A DNA stretch of 25,000 nucleotides. It comes from Mesostigma viride. Its lineage: Eukaryota > Streptophyta > Mesostigmatophyceae > Mesostigmatales > Mesostigmataceae. The notes beneath the pieces were generated by a model, which did not search any database, was not told the origin of the DNA, and was given only the letters and a program-made list of their open reading frames with translations. Below are positions 1 to 9,357 of the stretch, piece after piece. Location: the NCBI GenBank assembly GCA_009746045.1, contig RPFO01001144.1, forward strand, positions 1-25,000, in the 5' to 3' direction. A program made the translations under genes and the position numbers. The first letter of the stretch is position 1. Every line of letters starts with the position of its first letter.

Positions 1-212
1 TCCACCCCTCCATCGGCACAGCCAGCCTTGTGAGTCTACCCTTAACAACAAGGCTGGTAGGACGACACGCCTGAGCAGCATATGTCATGCCTATCTCAGG
101 CTAATAATGTGTGATTTTGTGCCAACAACCAAGTTGTTCCACCCAACAACACATTATAAACCCTCTTCCAAAATGCCCAACAAGCCGGACACGTGGAGGA
201 CCACACACGCAG

Positions 213-220
213 TATATAAA
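213..220 (+). promoter_or_regulatory. TATA-like box (TATATAAA)
   Basis: TATATAAA followed by GAG; the same 11-base string recurs at 1552-1562. No coding region follows at a convincing distance, so promoter function is a guess from the match alone. Confidence 0.2.
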
Positions 221-1302
221 GAGAAAATAAGCTGACTTTTTATCCAGCCAACCTGTGGCTAGCTGCTCTGGTTAGCATGACAAATGCTAACATTTACTCA
301 GTGGGAAAGGTGAAGAGACCATTGGAACAGCCTACCTGACGCATGTGCCACCAAAGCATTGTGTCCCGCAAAATGCACACTGCCTCCTTTCTAACAAGCA
401 CGAGCCGCTCTCTTTAGGAGACAGGTGCCAGCTCGTCAGTGTCTGGGGAAAATGATGCCGCTGCTTAGGAAGACCGCGTGAATTTCCTCGAACACAACTG
501 TCTATAAAGCAAAAGAAATTTCAGAGAAGCATGGAAATAAAAGCATTACACCTTCCCGACAGGTTGCGGGCCACGCGCTGCAGAAAGCCAGCCACGTCAC
601 AGACGATTAACTAGCTAAAAGACACCCAGGAATCCAGCGATGCAGCGCCAGGACCCGCAACTTTCTGGCTGCATCTGGCCGGAAAGAAGGCAAAAAGCTT
701 ACGCTCAACGAGGTAAGAAAGCAGGAAAACGCAAGCTTAAGACGTTTAACACAAGAACGTACCATAACGGGCATTTATTCGTGCCCAGGCGCACAAGAAA
801 GTCCACCCTTTCATGGAGTGGTTGGGCAGTACGCATCGCGCAGGGCTAATGTTATCTTACCGCAAAATGACGGGAAAGGTAAAGATAGCAGCGGGAATTT
901 TTACGGCTTTAGAAACATCATTAAACTAGCTTTCCTTACGACCATCAAAACTGGCAACAATCGACAATCAACCCGGCAGGCATCCAATATACTTTATTCA
1001 TCCCGACAGAAATTCAGGCCGGACCCCCCTGCCGATGGCAAAGAAAAAAAGCCCGCGACATTATAGATCGCAACCATCCCGCCATAAATTAGAATCAGTA
1101 ACTAATTTTCTCCAACAATCGAGCATTTCTGCTTTCCGCGTGCCAGATTTGTCACGTTTCGTCTAAAGGCAGTTCGCCATTACCGCAAGGGGTCATGCCG
1201 ACATAGCTTTTGGGCCTCAATTTGCACCGAAATTTGGTCCGTACCGTCCAGCTCAGTCGGATTATGTATGTGGATCGGCCGTGTTGGTTGCATACGCAGG
1301 TA

Positions 1303-1400
1303 TATTAATTCTTGCATTCGCCCCGGACCTTCCCCAGGACAGGTCAGGATATAACAATAATTCTTGCATTCGCCCCGCCCTTTCCTATGGCCTGGTCAGG
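1303..1400 (+). repeat. 52-bp imperfect tandem duplication
   Basis: AATTCTTGCATTCGCCCCG occurs at 1307 and again at 1359. The following bases stay similar up to a shared GTCAGG at 1343-1348 and 1395-1400, so the offset is a constant 52 bp. It is a simple direct duplication with no evident coding role. Confidence 0.7.
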
Positions 1401-1517
1401 TTTGGGCGCGACGCCACTAGCGCGGCGCCCGCGACAGAGTGGCCAGGCTCGAGCACGTTTTCTGGATCCCAAGCACCGGATTGGACACTGTCCGAGGACT
1501 GGACAGGAATTGGCTGA

Positions 1518-1559
1518 CCAATCGGATGCTTGCTCGTCGTCTCCAAAAACATATATAAA
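1518..1559 (+). promoter_or_regulatory. Possible promoter: CCAAT (1518) plus TATATAAA (1552)
   Basis: A CCAAT pentamer lies about 30 bp upstream of a TATATAAA box at 1552-1559, which resembles a eukaryotic core promoter. The first downstream ATG (1615) opens only a three-codon frame before a stop, so no product can be named. Low confidence. Confidence 0.22.
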
Positions 1560-1831
1560 GAGCCAAATCGCGCGAACTACGCAAGGATCCTTTAAGCAGC
1601 GTTACTCTGCCGAAATGTCAACCTAGGCCGGTCAAGTGACGCCGAGGTGTTCACCGATAGTTCAGGTCAGCCACAGCGCGCCTTCGAATGTAGGCACGGT
1701 CGCATTTTTTTTTAGGAAATGTAGAATTGTTGTCGACCAGCTACCAACGCCCGACCGGACCCATACAACGGAAACATCAAGGCGATGTGATGTAGGTGTG
1801 TCTGATATGTCATTAATACACAGAGCATCGT

Positions 1832-1985
1832 GAATATAATATATAATAATATTATATAATATACTATAATTAATATATAATTTTAATTTTATGTTAATTT
1901 TAATGTTATTTCATATAACATAATATAGCATATATATATATATAATATAATATAATATTATATAAAGTAGTATAAAAAATTAAAA
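1832..1985. repeat. A/T-only palindromic block
   Basis: About 150 bp consisting almost only of A and T, with many overlapping TATAATATTATA-type palindromes and an (AT)n run near 1931. It contrasts sharply with the flanks. It could be a cruciform-forming simple repeat, an edge of the transposon that follows, or a fragment of organelle-like sequence. There is no coding content. Confidence 0.75.
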
Positions 1986-2289
1986 TGTAAAAGAAAAATA
2001 TCTACCTTATTGGGGTTTAATGTTCCTTTCCAGTTCAGCATAAGTACACTCTTGAGTGTGTGCAATGTTTGGTTATACGCCATTGTCTTAAAATAGCAAC
2101 CAATGTAAACCTCCGTCCTAACCACATTTGGATACAATAAAGACATTGATGCCTGACACATAGCATTCATTGCTTGAAATACCATGCATATTTTGTGTCA
2201 ATGTTCTGCAGACCACAGCTTCAAGTGGGCATACTTCGCTTTCCTCAATATAATGGCGACATGGCATTTGGTGAAAGTGGTGAGTGCCA

Positions 2290-2860
2290 TGAAGTTGCGC
2301 CGGCCGTCGTTATCCATGACGAACTGAATGGGTTTCGTGCAAATCAAGTTTTTTGTTTTGGTGTTCCAGTTGCGCCGGCCGGCGTTTCCAATGGTATCTT
2401 GCGCGCACTTGCAAAAGCTTGCACGCTTATCAACATTTTGTGTTGGTAAACATTTTATCACCTCTGGGATTTCCGCCTTCACTACCTGAGTTGCTTCTTT
2501 GTGGTTTTCAAATGCAACCGAGTTACGCCGGCCGTCGTTACTCATGACAAATTGTAGGGGTTTTGTGCAAATCACTTTTGTATGGTTTATGTACATGCAT
2601 CCAGTTGCGCCGGCCGGCGTTTCCAATGGTATCTTGCAGTTGCGCAATCAGGCCCCATTACCAAAAGTGTGTTTGTACATCTTTTTTACACCTGAAGGAT
2701 TTCTGCCTGCATATCCTGAGTTGCTTCTTAATGGTTTTTAATTGCGCCCGAGTTACGCCGGCCGTCGTTATTAATGACAAACTGTATGTGTTTCATAAAA
2801 TCACTTTTGTATGGTTTACATGTATCCAGTTGCGCCGGCCGGCGTTATTAATGACGCTTG
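2290..2860 (+). repeat. Tandem ~229-bp repeats carrying paired GC-palindrome motifs
   Basis: GTTRCGCCGGCCGTCGTTA occurs at 2294, 2522 and 2752. GTTGCGCCGGCCGGCGTT occurs at 2369, 2604 and 2829. The pairs are spaced about 75-82 bp apart inside a unit of about 229 bp present roughly 2.5 times. Other shared blocks include CAAATCACTTTTGTATGGTTT and CCTGAGTTGCTTCTT. Short open frames crossing the array (such as the 149-codon minus frame 2198-2647) follow the repeat and are not convincing genes. The array ends just before the transposase-like coding region, so it is probably its 5' leader, a first intron or a promoter. The same motif recurs in two introns of that gene. Confidence 0.85.
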
Positions 2861-2992
2861 TCGTTCTTGTTTGATGCCCATCGTTTTCGTCGTGTCTTTA
2901 ATGGTGATTATTTATCATTACTCATCCTCAGGGCTTTCGGTGCCGCGGGATTAAGAGGCGAAAAAAATCAGCTGCCGTCTGACCAAAGTCTG

Positions 2993-5900
2993 ATGGCGCG
3001 ATCGGGGCGGGGGGCCGTTTCCGACGGTTCGCGTCCCTTGTCCAATGACGACCGGGAGCCTGCACTTCGCGGTCTCTGGAGCGACAAGTACATCGAGAAC
3101 AAGGGGTACAAAATTGCCAATGACATCTTTCCTATCATGGCGGAACGCGTGAAAGCAAACAACCACAGGACGCCAGAGATGAGCGCGGAGGTTCTGTCTT
3201 GCGCAGCTTCAAGACTAAATGCCATGGTGGCGGAGAGCAACGGCATTAAGAAGAGGAAGAACTGTGACGGCGGGCTTCCTGAAAATTGGGCGGAATCTCT
3301 TCGGGATAACATCAAGAAGGCTTTTGGCGACTTGGGAACATCTGAGAAGGATCGTGGGCTTAGGTGGGCCTTGTGTGGACTTGTTACGAAGGCAATGGAG
3401 GGCGTCCCGGACAGGATTGTGGAGCGCGCGTTCGGGATTGACAGGCGCTTTGTCGCAACTGTTCGGGGTCACAGGGATGGAATGGAAGAAGGGGAGGACG
3501 ACCTTTTGATGAGTGCGCCAGAGAGGAGGAGGAGGAAAGACGAGCTTCCGACGGAAGTCATTGCCCTGATACAAGCGTGCTGGAGGGATGATAACTTGAC
3601 GCGGGCGTCTCCGAACATGAAGGATGTTCATTGTGAATGGACCAGAAAGGATTACAAACATACACTAGCGTTTTCGGAGGGTGCGCGCTACTATACTGTC
3701 TCCAAGTCGAAGATTTACGAAGTGTTCATTTCCCGCCATCCGGAGTTGAAGCCACCGCGGCGGATGGACAGTAGGGAGGGGGGGGGGGGAGGGAGAGGAG
3801 GGTGTGAGGGGGGGAAATCAGGTGATTTTGGAGACGGAGGCAGGGATGTCAATGCTACGCACGAATCAGAAGAGCACAGTTCATGTGGGATACACTACTT
3901 TTTGCAAGCATATGCCCGCATGCGTCAAGGGGCGGTGGAAAATGCGGAACTTGTGCGCATGCCAGCACCACACTACCATGCAGTCCATGGTTGGGGGGTT
4001 GGCCAAATTTCGTGCAACTTTTCATGCCAGATGCGAGTGCGGACCTGAATGCCACGCGTGCGATCATGGTAGCCAGCTCGACGTGGGGTCGTCCGTGCCC
4101 ACATGTTCCATTTTCAAAGCCACTCACACGACAGAGTGGGTGAACAAGTTTACTTGTGAGGTGGAGGGGATGAGGGAGGGGGGAGGTTCGAGGTCGTCTG
4201 TGGGGTCGTCGCGGCCGCAGGTTCAGCCTTTTCAGGGCGAACTTGAGGATCTGCCCATGCATGGGAGGGTGCTGGACGACGAGGAAGGGGTGCCCGATCA
4301 TGACCTGGGCGAGGAGTTGGGGGTTTGCTCGATCCGGCGTAAGGCTTGTGTGTTGGGCACTTGCCTGGCTCCCAAGTGTGGAATTCGGAACTTCATGTTA
4401 TGCGAACGGGAGGAGGCTTCCAACCACCTGATTTCATGGACCAGATACGAGATGCAGGATGTGCCGCCGGGTGCGGTTCTTGGGCCAGAGGTAATTTTTA
4501 GTGGAGTGGTTGCGCCCCAAGGCGTTTCTTTTGCAATGTTTCCTGAAGTTCTTGGGCCAGAGGTAATTTTTAGTGGAGTGGTTGCGCCCCAAGGCGTTTC
4601 TTTTTCAATTTTTCCTGAGGTCCTGTCTTTTTTCTTTCTACAGGTCATTGGTGGGTCGAAGTTGATGTCTTTTCTGTATGTGCACACTGCGCATATGCAG
4701 GACGACTGTGACGAGATCGCAAAGGCTGGTGGGCAGCGATTGACGCAAGTCGACGTCAAGTCCACACCAACGGAGCTAAAGGAGGCAATTGTGGACAAGT
4801 GGCCGGACTTCATCCAGCATTGCTTCAACGCGTGGTGGCAAGCGGACGCCTCCAAGGAATGTCTCTCAAGGATGCGGGTGGGGGACCTTGTATGCCACAC
4901 AGATTACGCCGAGAACTACCAGTCTTACACCTATCACAATCTCCAAGCACAGTATTGGCATCCAGTCACATTCGTCCTTATGCCCTGGATCGTGCGCTAC
5001 TTGGATCCAGCGTCGGGAAAGGTCGTGAGAAGGGAGTTTCACTTCATCGGACAGGGCGGAATGAAAAGGGACGGGCGGGCCCTCCGTTTTGCTATCCTCA
5101 AAATCCTGGCGACACTACGGTCAGAAGGGGTAGAGGTGAAGCGCTTCATTGGGTGGTCGGACAATTGCTCCATGCAGTTCAAGTCAAGGAATGTGATCGC
5201 GGAAGTGGCCCGGCTGCTGACGGAGGATCCGCACCTGGAGTCATTTGAGTGGAATTACTTTGGGGAGCAGCACGGAAAGGGGGAGGTGGATGGAGCTGGT
5301 GGGACTGTGAAGTGCATGTTGAGGAGGTGGCACATCAGGGAAGAGAACCAGGACAAACAGACGGCCGCCCAGTTGGTGGAGAATCTGGCGTCGGGGGCGG
5401 TGGGCGGGACCACAACGACCAGGCGTAACTTCTTCGAGTTCCCCGAGGTAATTAAGTGTACAGTCCTCGTTCAGGGAATAGTTACGCCGGCCGTCGTTTC
5501 TAGGGCGTTCTTGGAGTCCTGGCGATCAGGAGTGCTTAATAAAACACAACTAGCTCGATGGTCTCGTAACTTCAACTTTCCCTTGTGCAAATCTTGTCTT
5601 CGACGCGCAGGTGCTTCCTTACAGCCCAGGGCGCGGCGAAATCAAAGGAGTGAAGAAGGCGCACTGGTGGCGCATGGACAAGTCGAATGTGACGCGCTTA
5701 ATGCTGCGCCAGTATTCCTGCTATTGTGGCGGTGCGTGCGCCGAGGAAAGGTGGTGGGATTGTCGAAAGGAGTGGACCGACATGGACGGCTGGAATGTGG
5801 GAGGTGCTCGGATGAAGCTCCACAAACTGGGGGAGCCAGTGCAAAGGAACCCAAACGGACAAGGGGGGCACGCAGGGACGCGACTGAACAGACTACAGGC

Positions 5901-6342
5901 AGAGAGGACGATGATGGGAAGGAGACTGAAGCTGCGAGACATTTTTGCCGTCGAGTCCTACTCTGGTGATGAGTCCCACGATCCAGATCATCCATATTGG
6001 CTAGCGGAAGTCTTGCAGGAGCCTTATCAGGTGGCCGCTACTTTCGTGAGGCGAGTGGCCGACAGAAACGGCAAGGTCGATAGGGAGTTGTTCCGTAAGG
6101 GACAATGGGTGGTGGGGGTGCGCTACTGGGACAGATTTCCGGGTATGGCGACGATGTTCAAAATGGACGCCGATGCGCAAGCTGAACAGCCAAACTTGGT
6201 CAATTGCTACCTGTGCATGGACGCGGGGTTCGAACACACCATTGTTGTCAACCCAGCTAACAATCGCCAGGCCATCTTGACCATTCCGACAGACGTCGAG
6301 AAACGGCTCACGAACTTGGCCAAGAAGAGACCTGTTGAGTAG
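2993..6342 (+). CDS. DDE-transposase-like protein, multi-exon
   Basis: Coding segments 2993-3770, 3844-4490, 4644-5447 and 5611-6342 join into one frame of about 986 codons ending in TAG. The start is uncertain: 2993 is the first in-frame ATG, the frame stays open upstream, and CAG at 2928-2930 could be a splice acceptor. The N-terminal third is charged and helical-looking. The exon after 3844 has a Cys/His-rich stretch (VGYTTFCKHMPACVK, CACQHHTTM, CECGPECHAC). The exon 4644-5447 holds a likely catalytic core: HTDYAENY (Asp at 4902), WSDNCSMQFKSRN (Asp at 5160) and FGEQHGKGEVDGAGGTVK (Glu at 5265, His at 5271, Asp at 5289). The C-terminal exon has a chromo/SH3-like stretch (YWLAEVLQEPY, then VGVRYWDRFPG). 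I recognise the layout from transposase-like proteins scattered through protist and animal genomes but cannot name the superfamily. Terminal inverted repeats were not found. The frame change near 3778-3843 needs either an intron or a homopolymer error. Confidence 0.72.
3771..3843 (+). other. Candidate 73-bp intron, or frameshift at a G12 run
   Basis: The reading frame shifts by one base across this purine-rich stretch. Removing 3771-3843 (GTAGGG...GGCAG) restores the frame exactly, joining ...RRMD with MSMLRTNQKS. A run of 12 G at 3778-3789 inside it is an equally simple cause if one base is missing or extra. The lack of a polypyrimidine tract weakens the intron reading. Confidence 0.45.
4476..4619 (+). 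repeat. 72-bp tandem duplication containing exon end and 5' splice site
   Basis: Copy 1 is 4476-4547 and copy 2 is 4548-4619. Each starts GTTCTTGGGCCAGAGGTAAT and carries GTTGCGCCCCAAGGCGTTTC. Because 72 is a multiple of three, both stay open in frame and would encode a 24-residue repeat (VLGPEVIFSGVV...). Each copy includes a GAG|GTAATT donor, at 4491 and 4563. Confidence 0.9.
4491..4643 (+). other. Intron (GAG|GTAATT ... CTACAG), 153 bp, with an alternative donor at 4563
   Basis: The donor GTAATT at 4491 and the acceptor TTTCTTTCTACAG ending at 4643 flank 153 bp. This is a multiple of three with no stop, so it can also be read through. The polypyrimidine tract before the acceptor is good. 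The second donor at 4563 gives an 81-bp intron, also in frame. Three in-frame isoforms are therefore possible. The intron carries the hairpin motif at 4509 and 4581. Confidence 0.65.
5448..5610 (+). other. Intron (GAG|GTAATT ... GCGCAG), 163 bp, phase 0
   Basis: The donor GTAATT at 5448 follows ...FFEFPE, and the acceptor CGCGCAG ends at 5610 before VLPYSPGRGEIKG. Removal changes frame from the 4644 exon to the 5611 exon. The unspliced frame runs on to a stop at 5967 but then lacks the conserved-looking C-terminal segment. It contains GTTACGCCGGCCGTCGTTTC at 5481, the same motif as in the upstream tandem repeats. Confidence 0.7.
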
Positions 6343-6985
6343 GCCAGCTCGCCCGGGCTTGGTTGGACGAGGTGGACAGCCTTGAGAGCACGTGCTTCGT
6401 TGTGAGCACTTGCCTTTCAGCCGTGATTTGCAAACGAGTTCCTTGTCCTGAATTGTAAAGCTCGATTCATGCTCTTTTAAGGAAGTGTATAATATTATCC
6501 AGATCAGATCATGTATATATTTAGATCTAGACCTGAGTTCAAATAACATTTCTTAGAGGGCTGAGATGCGCGAGGTCCAGCATACATGTATATATCCATG
6601 GAGACATGTTACAAACTCAAATGTTTCATTGTACGTACCACTAGCTCGTCGACGGGGGTATCCCATGTAATGTATGATTTATGAATTAATTAATCGCTTA
6701 ATTGTACAATTTAAATGGATCATGAACTTGTCAAGTGGCCTAATTTGGTTTATTTGGTTCATCATTTATTGATGTCAATCATTCTTAATTGAATCTCGAG
6801 CAATAGCAATCATGAAGCACATCCTAATCATGTGATTCGCATAATGAGAATAGGCAACAAGTGCTACTTTGAGGAATGCGGGGTTGGTCAGGTTATTATA
6901 GAGCTAGAGCTACAAACGGCACATATATTGCAAACTTTGCGCTCCAGGCATGGAATTTCAAAAGTACCAAAATTGGAGCAGTAGA
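6343..6985. other. AT-richer spacer and likely 3' UTR of the transposase-like gene
   Basis: No open frame of note. UGUAA, the poly(A) signal typical of green algae, occurs at 6454-6458, about 112 bases after the stop codon, and again at 6666-6670. The rest is A/T-rich with repeated TAATTAAT and ATGTATAT words. No terminal inverted repeat matching the left flank was found. Confidence 0.5.
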
Positions 6986-7860
6986 TGTTGGGGACGCCCT
7001 CTGAACTCTCAAGCAGCACGTGGCCCCTCTCGCTGCAGATGTGGCGGCCATGGGCAGCACGCTGACTGCCGAGCTCCCACTCCTCTCCACCATCTCCACC
7101 ACCACCTCCACCCTCCTCGCCTCCTCGATCCACCGCCACCACCCCCACCTCCGACGCCATCACCGCCCAGCTCCGCGACATCGACCAGCGCCTCAAGGAC
7201 AACGCCATCGCCATCGAGGTCGATCCTGCAAAACACGGCAGGCCTCACCGCCCAGCAGGCGGTGAAGGACATTGCCGCCAAGCCAGCCCCCGCTGGCCCA
7301 CGCCCCTCCCACCCAGACCTGGGCGGACCGGCTGCTCAAGCACCATCCCACCTCCACCACCTCCACCATCGCGGCACAGCTTAAGCAACAAGCCCTCGAC
7401 CTCTGCGAGGAGGCCGACCGCACCCAGCGCAGCCGCAATGTCATCGTCAAGCACTTCGACCTGCCGGTAGACGAGACCTCGACGACTCTTCTAACGGCAT
7501 TTAAGCGCGACATTCTTGCCCCCATGCACATCACTGGTGAGCTGCGGATGTCGGCTGCCCGCCTTCCCGGCGCGCGGGGTAAGGCTGGCCCGGCACCCCT
7601 GCTCCTCACCAGGTACATGTCGGACAAGCTGTTGTTTCTTAAAAACCGCAAGAAACTCTCGAGCTAGGACTCGCTACACGCTGGACGACGACCTGGGCCC
7701 TGGCCCAGCAACAACGACGACGCGAGCTATGGCCGACCTAACTCCAGCTCCGGCACAGCGCAGGGGGGAAACCGAGTACTGGCGGGGGGACGTCATCCAC
7801 GTCGACCACAAGCCCTGGCCGGCAGGCACCCCCAGTTTAGGGAATATAGCAGTAGTGTAG
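6985..7860 (+). pseudogene. Decayed LINE ORF1-like protein, subfamily 'HFD'
   Basis: Recognisable pieces lie in several frames. First comes an AAR/HVTPLAADVA-like start. Then a coiled-coil-like segment (SDAITAQLRDIDQRLKDN, ILQNTAGLTAQQAVKDIA). Next NVIVKHFDLP, followed by TGELRMSAARLPGARGKAG, YMSDKLLFLKNRKKL and a premature stop at 7665. The last piece, YTLDDDL...YWRGDVIHVDHKPW, follows in another frame. The order coiled coil, RRM-like NVIVK, then an RLP..RGK...DDDL C-terminal region resembles L1-type ORF1 nucleic-acid-binding proteins. At least three frameshifts or stops make it non-functional. Confidence 0.65.
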
Positions 7861-8285
7861 ATTAGTAAGGCTTAGCCTACCCCGCGGCCCAAACGCATGT
7901 GCGCCCATAATGGCGGCATGGATGAAGCATTAAGAATTTAGACACGCCCTGCCTATAATGGGACCCCCCATGGATGATGCATAAAGAATTTAGCTCAGCC
8001 CCGCCTATATACAGAGAGTCACTCTCTGATGAGAAGCCATGCCCTAGCCTTTGTATAGCCATGATGATCTTCCACCCCATGACATGAGGCCTTTATATTG
8101 AGCTCTGAGACTCTGGCACCTGGTGCCGGTGCCCTTGGTGCACCTAGATCAAGTGTCGTTTACATTCCCACCCTTGCAGGAAGTAGCCTAGAATGTATTA
8201 AAAGCCATGTGCCCCTTCTCTGGGATATCAGTGTGCTACATATAAGTCCCAACGGAGTTATGTTCCTAATTTATTAATGAATGTA
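6985..8285 (+). mobile_element. ORF1-only LINE-like copy 'E1' (plus), 5'-truncated
   Basis: The left end starts inside ORF1 (homology to other copies begins near 6990), so the copy is 5'-truncated, as is typical of target-primed insertion. ORF1 remnants run to about 7850. The next 400 bp match, in inverse orientation, the sequence that follows ORF1 in the minus copies: TTAGTAAGGCTTAGCCTA at 7861, CAGAGAG-TCA-CTCTCTG at 8012-8028, a run ending GCAGGAAGTAGCCTAGAATG, and CCCAACGGAGTTATGTTCCT at 8248. It ends in a short AT tail (TAATTTATTAATGAATG). Confidence 0.75.
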
Positions 8286-8299
8286 TTCGAGCACGTAGG

Positions 8300-8428
8300 G
8301 GGCGCAGACATAGGGGGGGAAGATCATCATGGCAGTATACAACTTTAGGCTAGGGCATGGCTTCTCGACAGAGAGTGACTCTCTGCATAGGCAGAGCTTG
8401 GCTAAATTCTTGATGCAACATCCATCCA
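8300..8428 (-). mobile_element. Internal 3' UTR fragment of the ORF1-only family ('F')
   Basis: Matches part of the 3' UTR of neighbouring minus copies: GGAAGATCATCATGG, GGGCATGGCTTCTCGACAGA, the hairpin CAGAGAG-TGA-CTCTCTG at 8369-8385, and GGCTAAATTCTTGATGCAAC (compare 8720-8815). Neither the ORF1 nor the terminal hairpin is present, so both ends are missing. Confidence 0.65.
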
Positions 8429-8500
8429 TTAATTAATTAACTAGGAAGTTACATGACGCCGTTGGGAGTACATGTGGCACATAGCCCTGAGAAGGGGCAT
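8429..8500 (-). mobile_element. Extreme 3' end fragment with (TTAA)n tail ('D')
   Basis: About 60 bp equal to the last bases of the element: CTAGGAAGTTACATG, CGTTGGGAGTACATG, GCACATAGCCCTGAGAAGGG. On its 3' side (left) is a (TTAA)n tail at 8429-8440. On the right it meets the tail of the next copy. It is either a very short 5'-truncated insertion or the remains of a tandem copy. Confidence 0.6.
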
Positions 8501-8532
8501 ATTAATTAATTAATTAATTAATTATCAACATC

Positions 8533-8546
8533 ACTCCGTTGGGAGT
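8533..8546 (-). other. 3'-terminal hairpin of copy C
   Basis: On the minus strand, ACTCC-CAAC-GGAGT forms a perfect 5-bp stem with a 4-base loop, immediately before the (TTAA)n tail. The identical hairpin in copy A (12585-12598) and a related one in copy H suggest a signal for reverse-transcriptase recognition, as known for L2-type LINEs. Confidence 0.55.
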
Positions 8547-8950
8547 AGATGTAGCACATAGCCCTGAGAAGGGGGCATATGGCTTTTAATACATTCTAGG
8601 CTACTTCATGCAAGGGTGGGAATGTAAGCTACCCCTGCTCTAGGTGCACCAAGGCACCTGCACCCTCATGGTCTATCACGCTATGCCCGGGTAAGGGGGG
8701 AGCATGCCTGTGAGGGAGGAAGATCATCATGGCTATACGAGAGCTAGGACATGGCTTCTCGACAGAGAGCATCTCTCTGCATGGCATAGCATGGCTAAAT
8801 TCTTAATGCAACATCCATGGGGGTCCCATTATAGACAAAGCATGCCTAAATGTTGAAGGCATCATCCATGGGGGCCATTATGGGCGCACATGCGCGTGGG
8901 CCACATGCTAGGCTAAGCCTTACTAATCTACACTACTGGTATATATATTC

Positions 8951-9357
8951 CTAGTCTGAGGTGGCAGGAGGGGGCTGCCAGGGCTTGTGGTCAACGTGGA
9001 TGACCGCCCCCCTCCAGTATACCGGCTTCCCCCTTGCGCTCTGCCGGAGCTGAAGGTAGGTCGGCCATAGCTCGCGTCGCCGTTGTTGCTGGGCCAGGGT
9101 CAAGTCGTCGTCCAGCGTGAAGCGAGTCTCCGAGAGCTTCTTGCGGCATTTAAGGAACGCCAGCTTGTCCGCCATGTACTTAAAGGTGAGGAGCACGGGT
9201 GCCGGGCCAGCCTTCCCCCGCGCGCGGGGGAGGCGGACAGCCGACATGTCCAGCTCACCAGTGAGTAACATGGGGGCAAGAATGGCGCGCTTAAATGCCT
9301 CAAGAAGGCTCGTGGAGGTCTCACCTGCCTGCTGGTCGAAGTGCTTGACGATGACAA
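8951..9357 (-). pseudogene. LINE ORF1 C-terminal half, open frame, 5'-truncated
   Basis: One uninterrupted frame from VIVKHFDQQAGETSTSLL through MSAVRLPRARGKAGPAP, YMADKLAFLKCRKKL, FTLDDDLTLAQQQRRRELW and VYWRGAVIHVDHKPW to a stop at 8951. It is the best-preserved C-terminal region of its subfamily. The N-terminal coiled-coil half is missing. An in-frame ATG at 9357 comes from the junction sequence rather than the original gene. Confidence 0.65.

Larger units (their letters stand above)
1..1831. other. No recognisable gene; moderate-GC intergenic sequence
   Basis: I read both strands and found only short open frames (longest about 104 codons at 1312-1626). None has a recognisable motif, and they overlap one another in different frames. 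Base composition is more A/T-rich than the coding regions of the window. Apart from a 52-bp duplication and two TATA-like boxes listed separately, nothing can be assigned. It may be host intergenic sequence or the outer part of the transposon that follows. Confidence 0.6.
8500..9357 (-). mobile_element. ORF1-only LINE-like copy 'C' (minus), 5'-truncated
   Basis: Reading on the minus strand: the C-terminal half of ORF1 (9357-8951), about 400 bp of 3' UTR, a terminal hairpin at 8533-8546 (ACTCC-GTTG-GGAGT), then a (TTAA)n tail at 8500-8524. It belongs to the same subfamily as E1 by ORF1 sequence. Its 5' truncation joins directly to the 3' UTR of copy G. Confidence 0.75.

Noticed and set aside
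640-1066. Two short plus-strand frames (69 and 82 codons)
   Set aside because: They overlap in different frames, have no motif, no splice context and no codon bias like the real genes of the window.
2198-2647. 149-codon minus-strand frame over the upstream repeats
   Set aside because: The peptide repeats only because the 229-bp DNA unit repeats (ICTKPIQFVM twice). No independent sign of coding.
4491-4643. Reading the 153-bp intron as normal coding sequence
   Set aside because: It is open in frame, but the good GTAATT and polypyrimidine-CTACAG signals and the non-coding hairpin motif favour an intron. Retention remains possible and is noted as an isoform.
7009-7651. Minus-strand frames over copy E1 rich in Gly and Trp
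   Set aside because: Reverse complement of the Pro-codon linker of ORF1, with no homology to the other copies in that frame.
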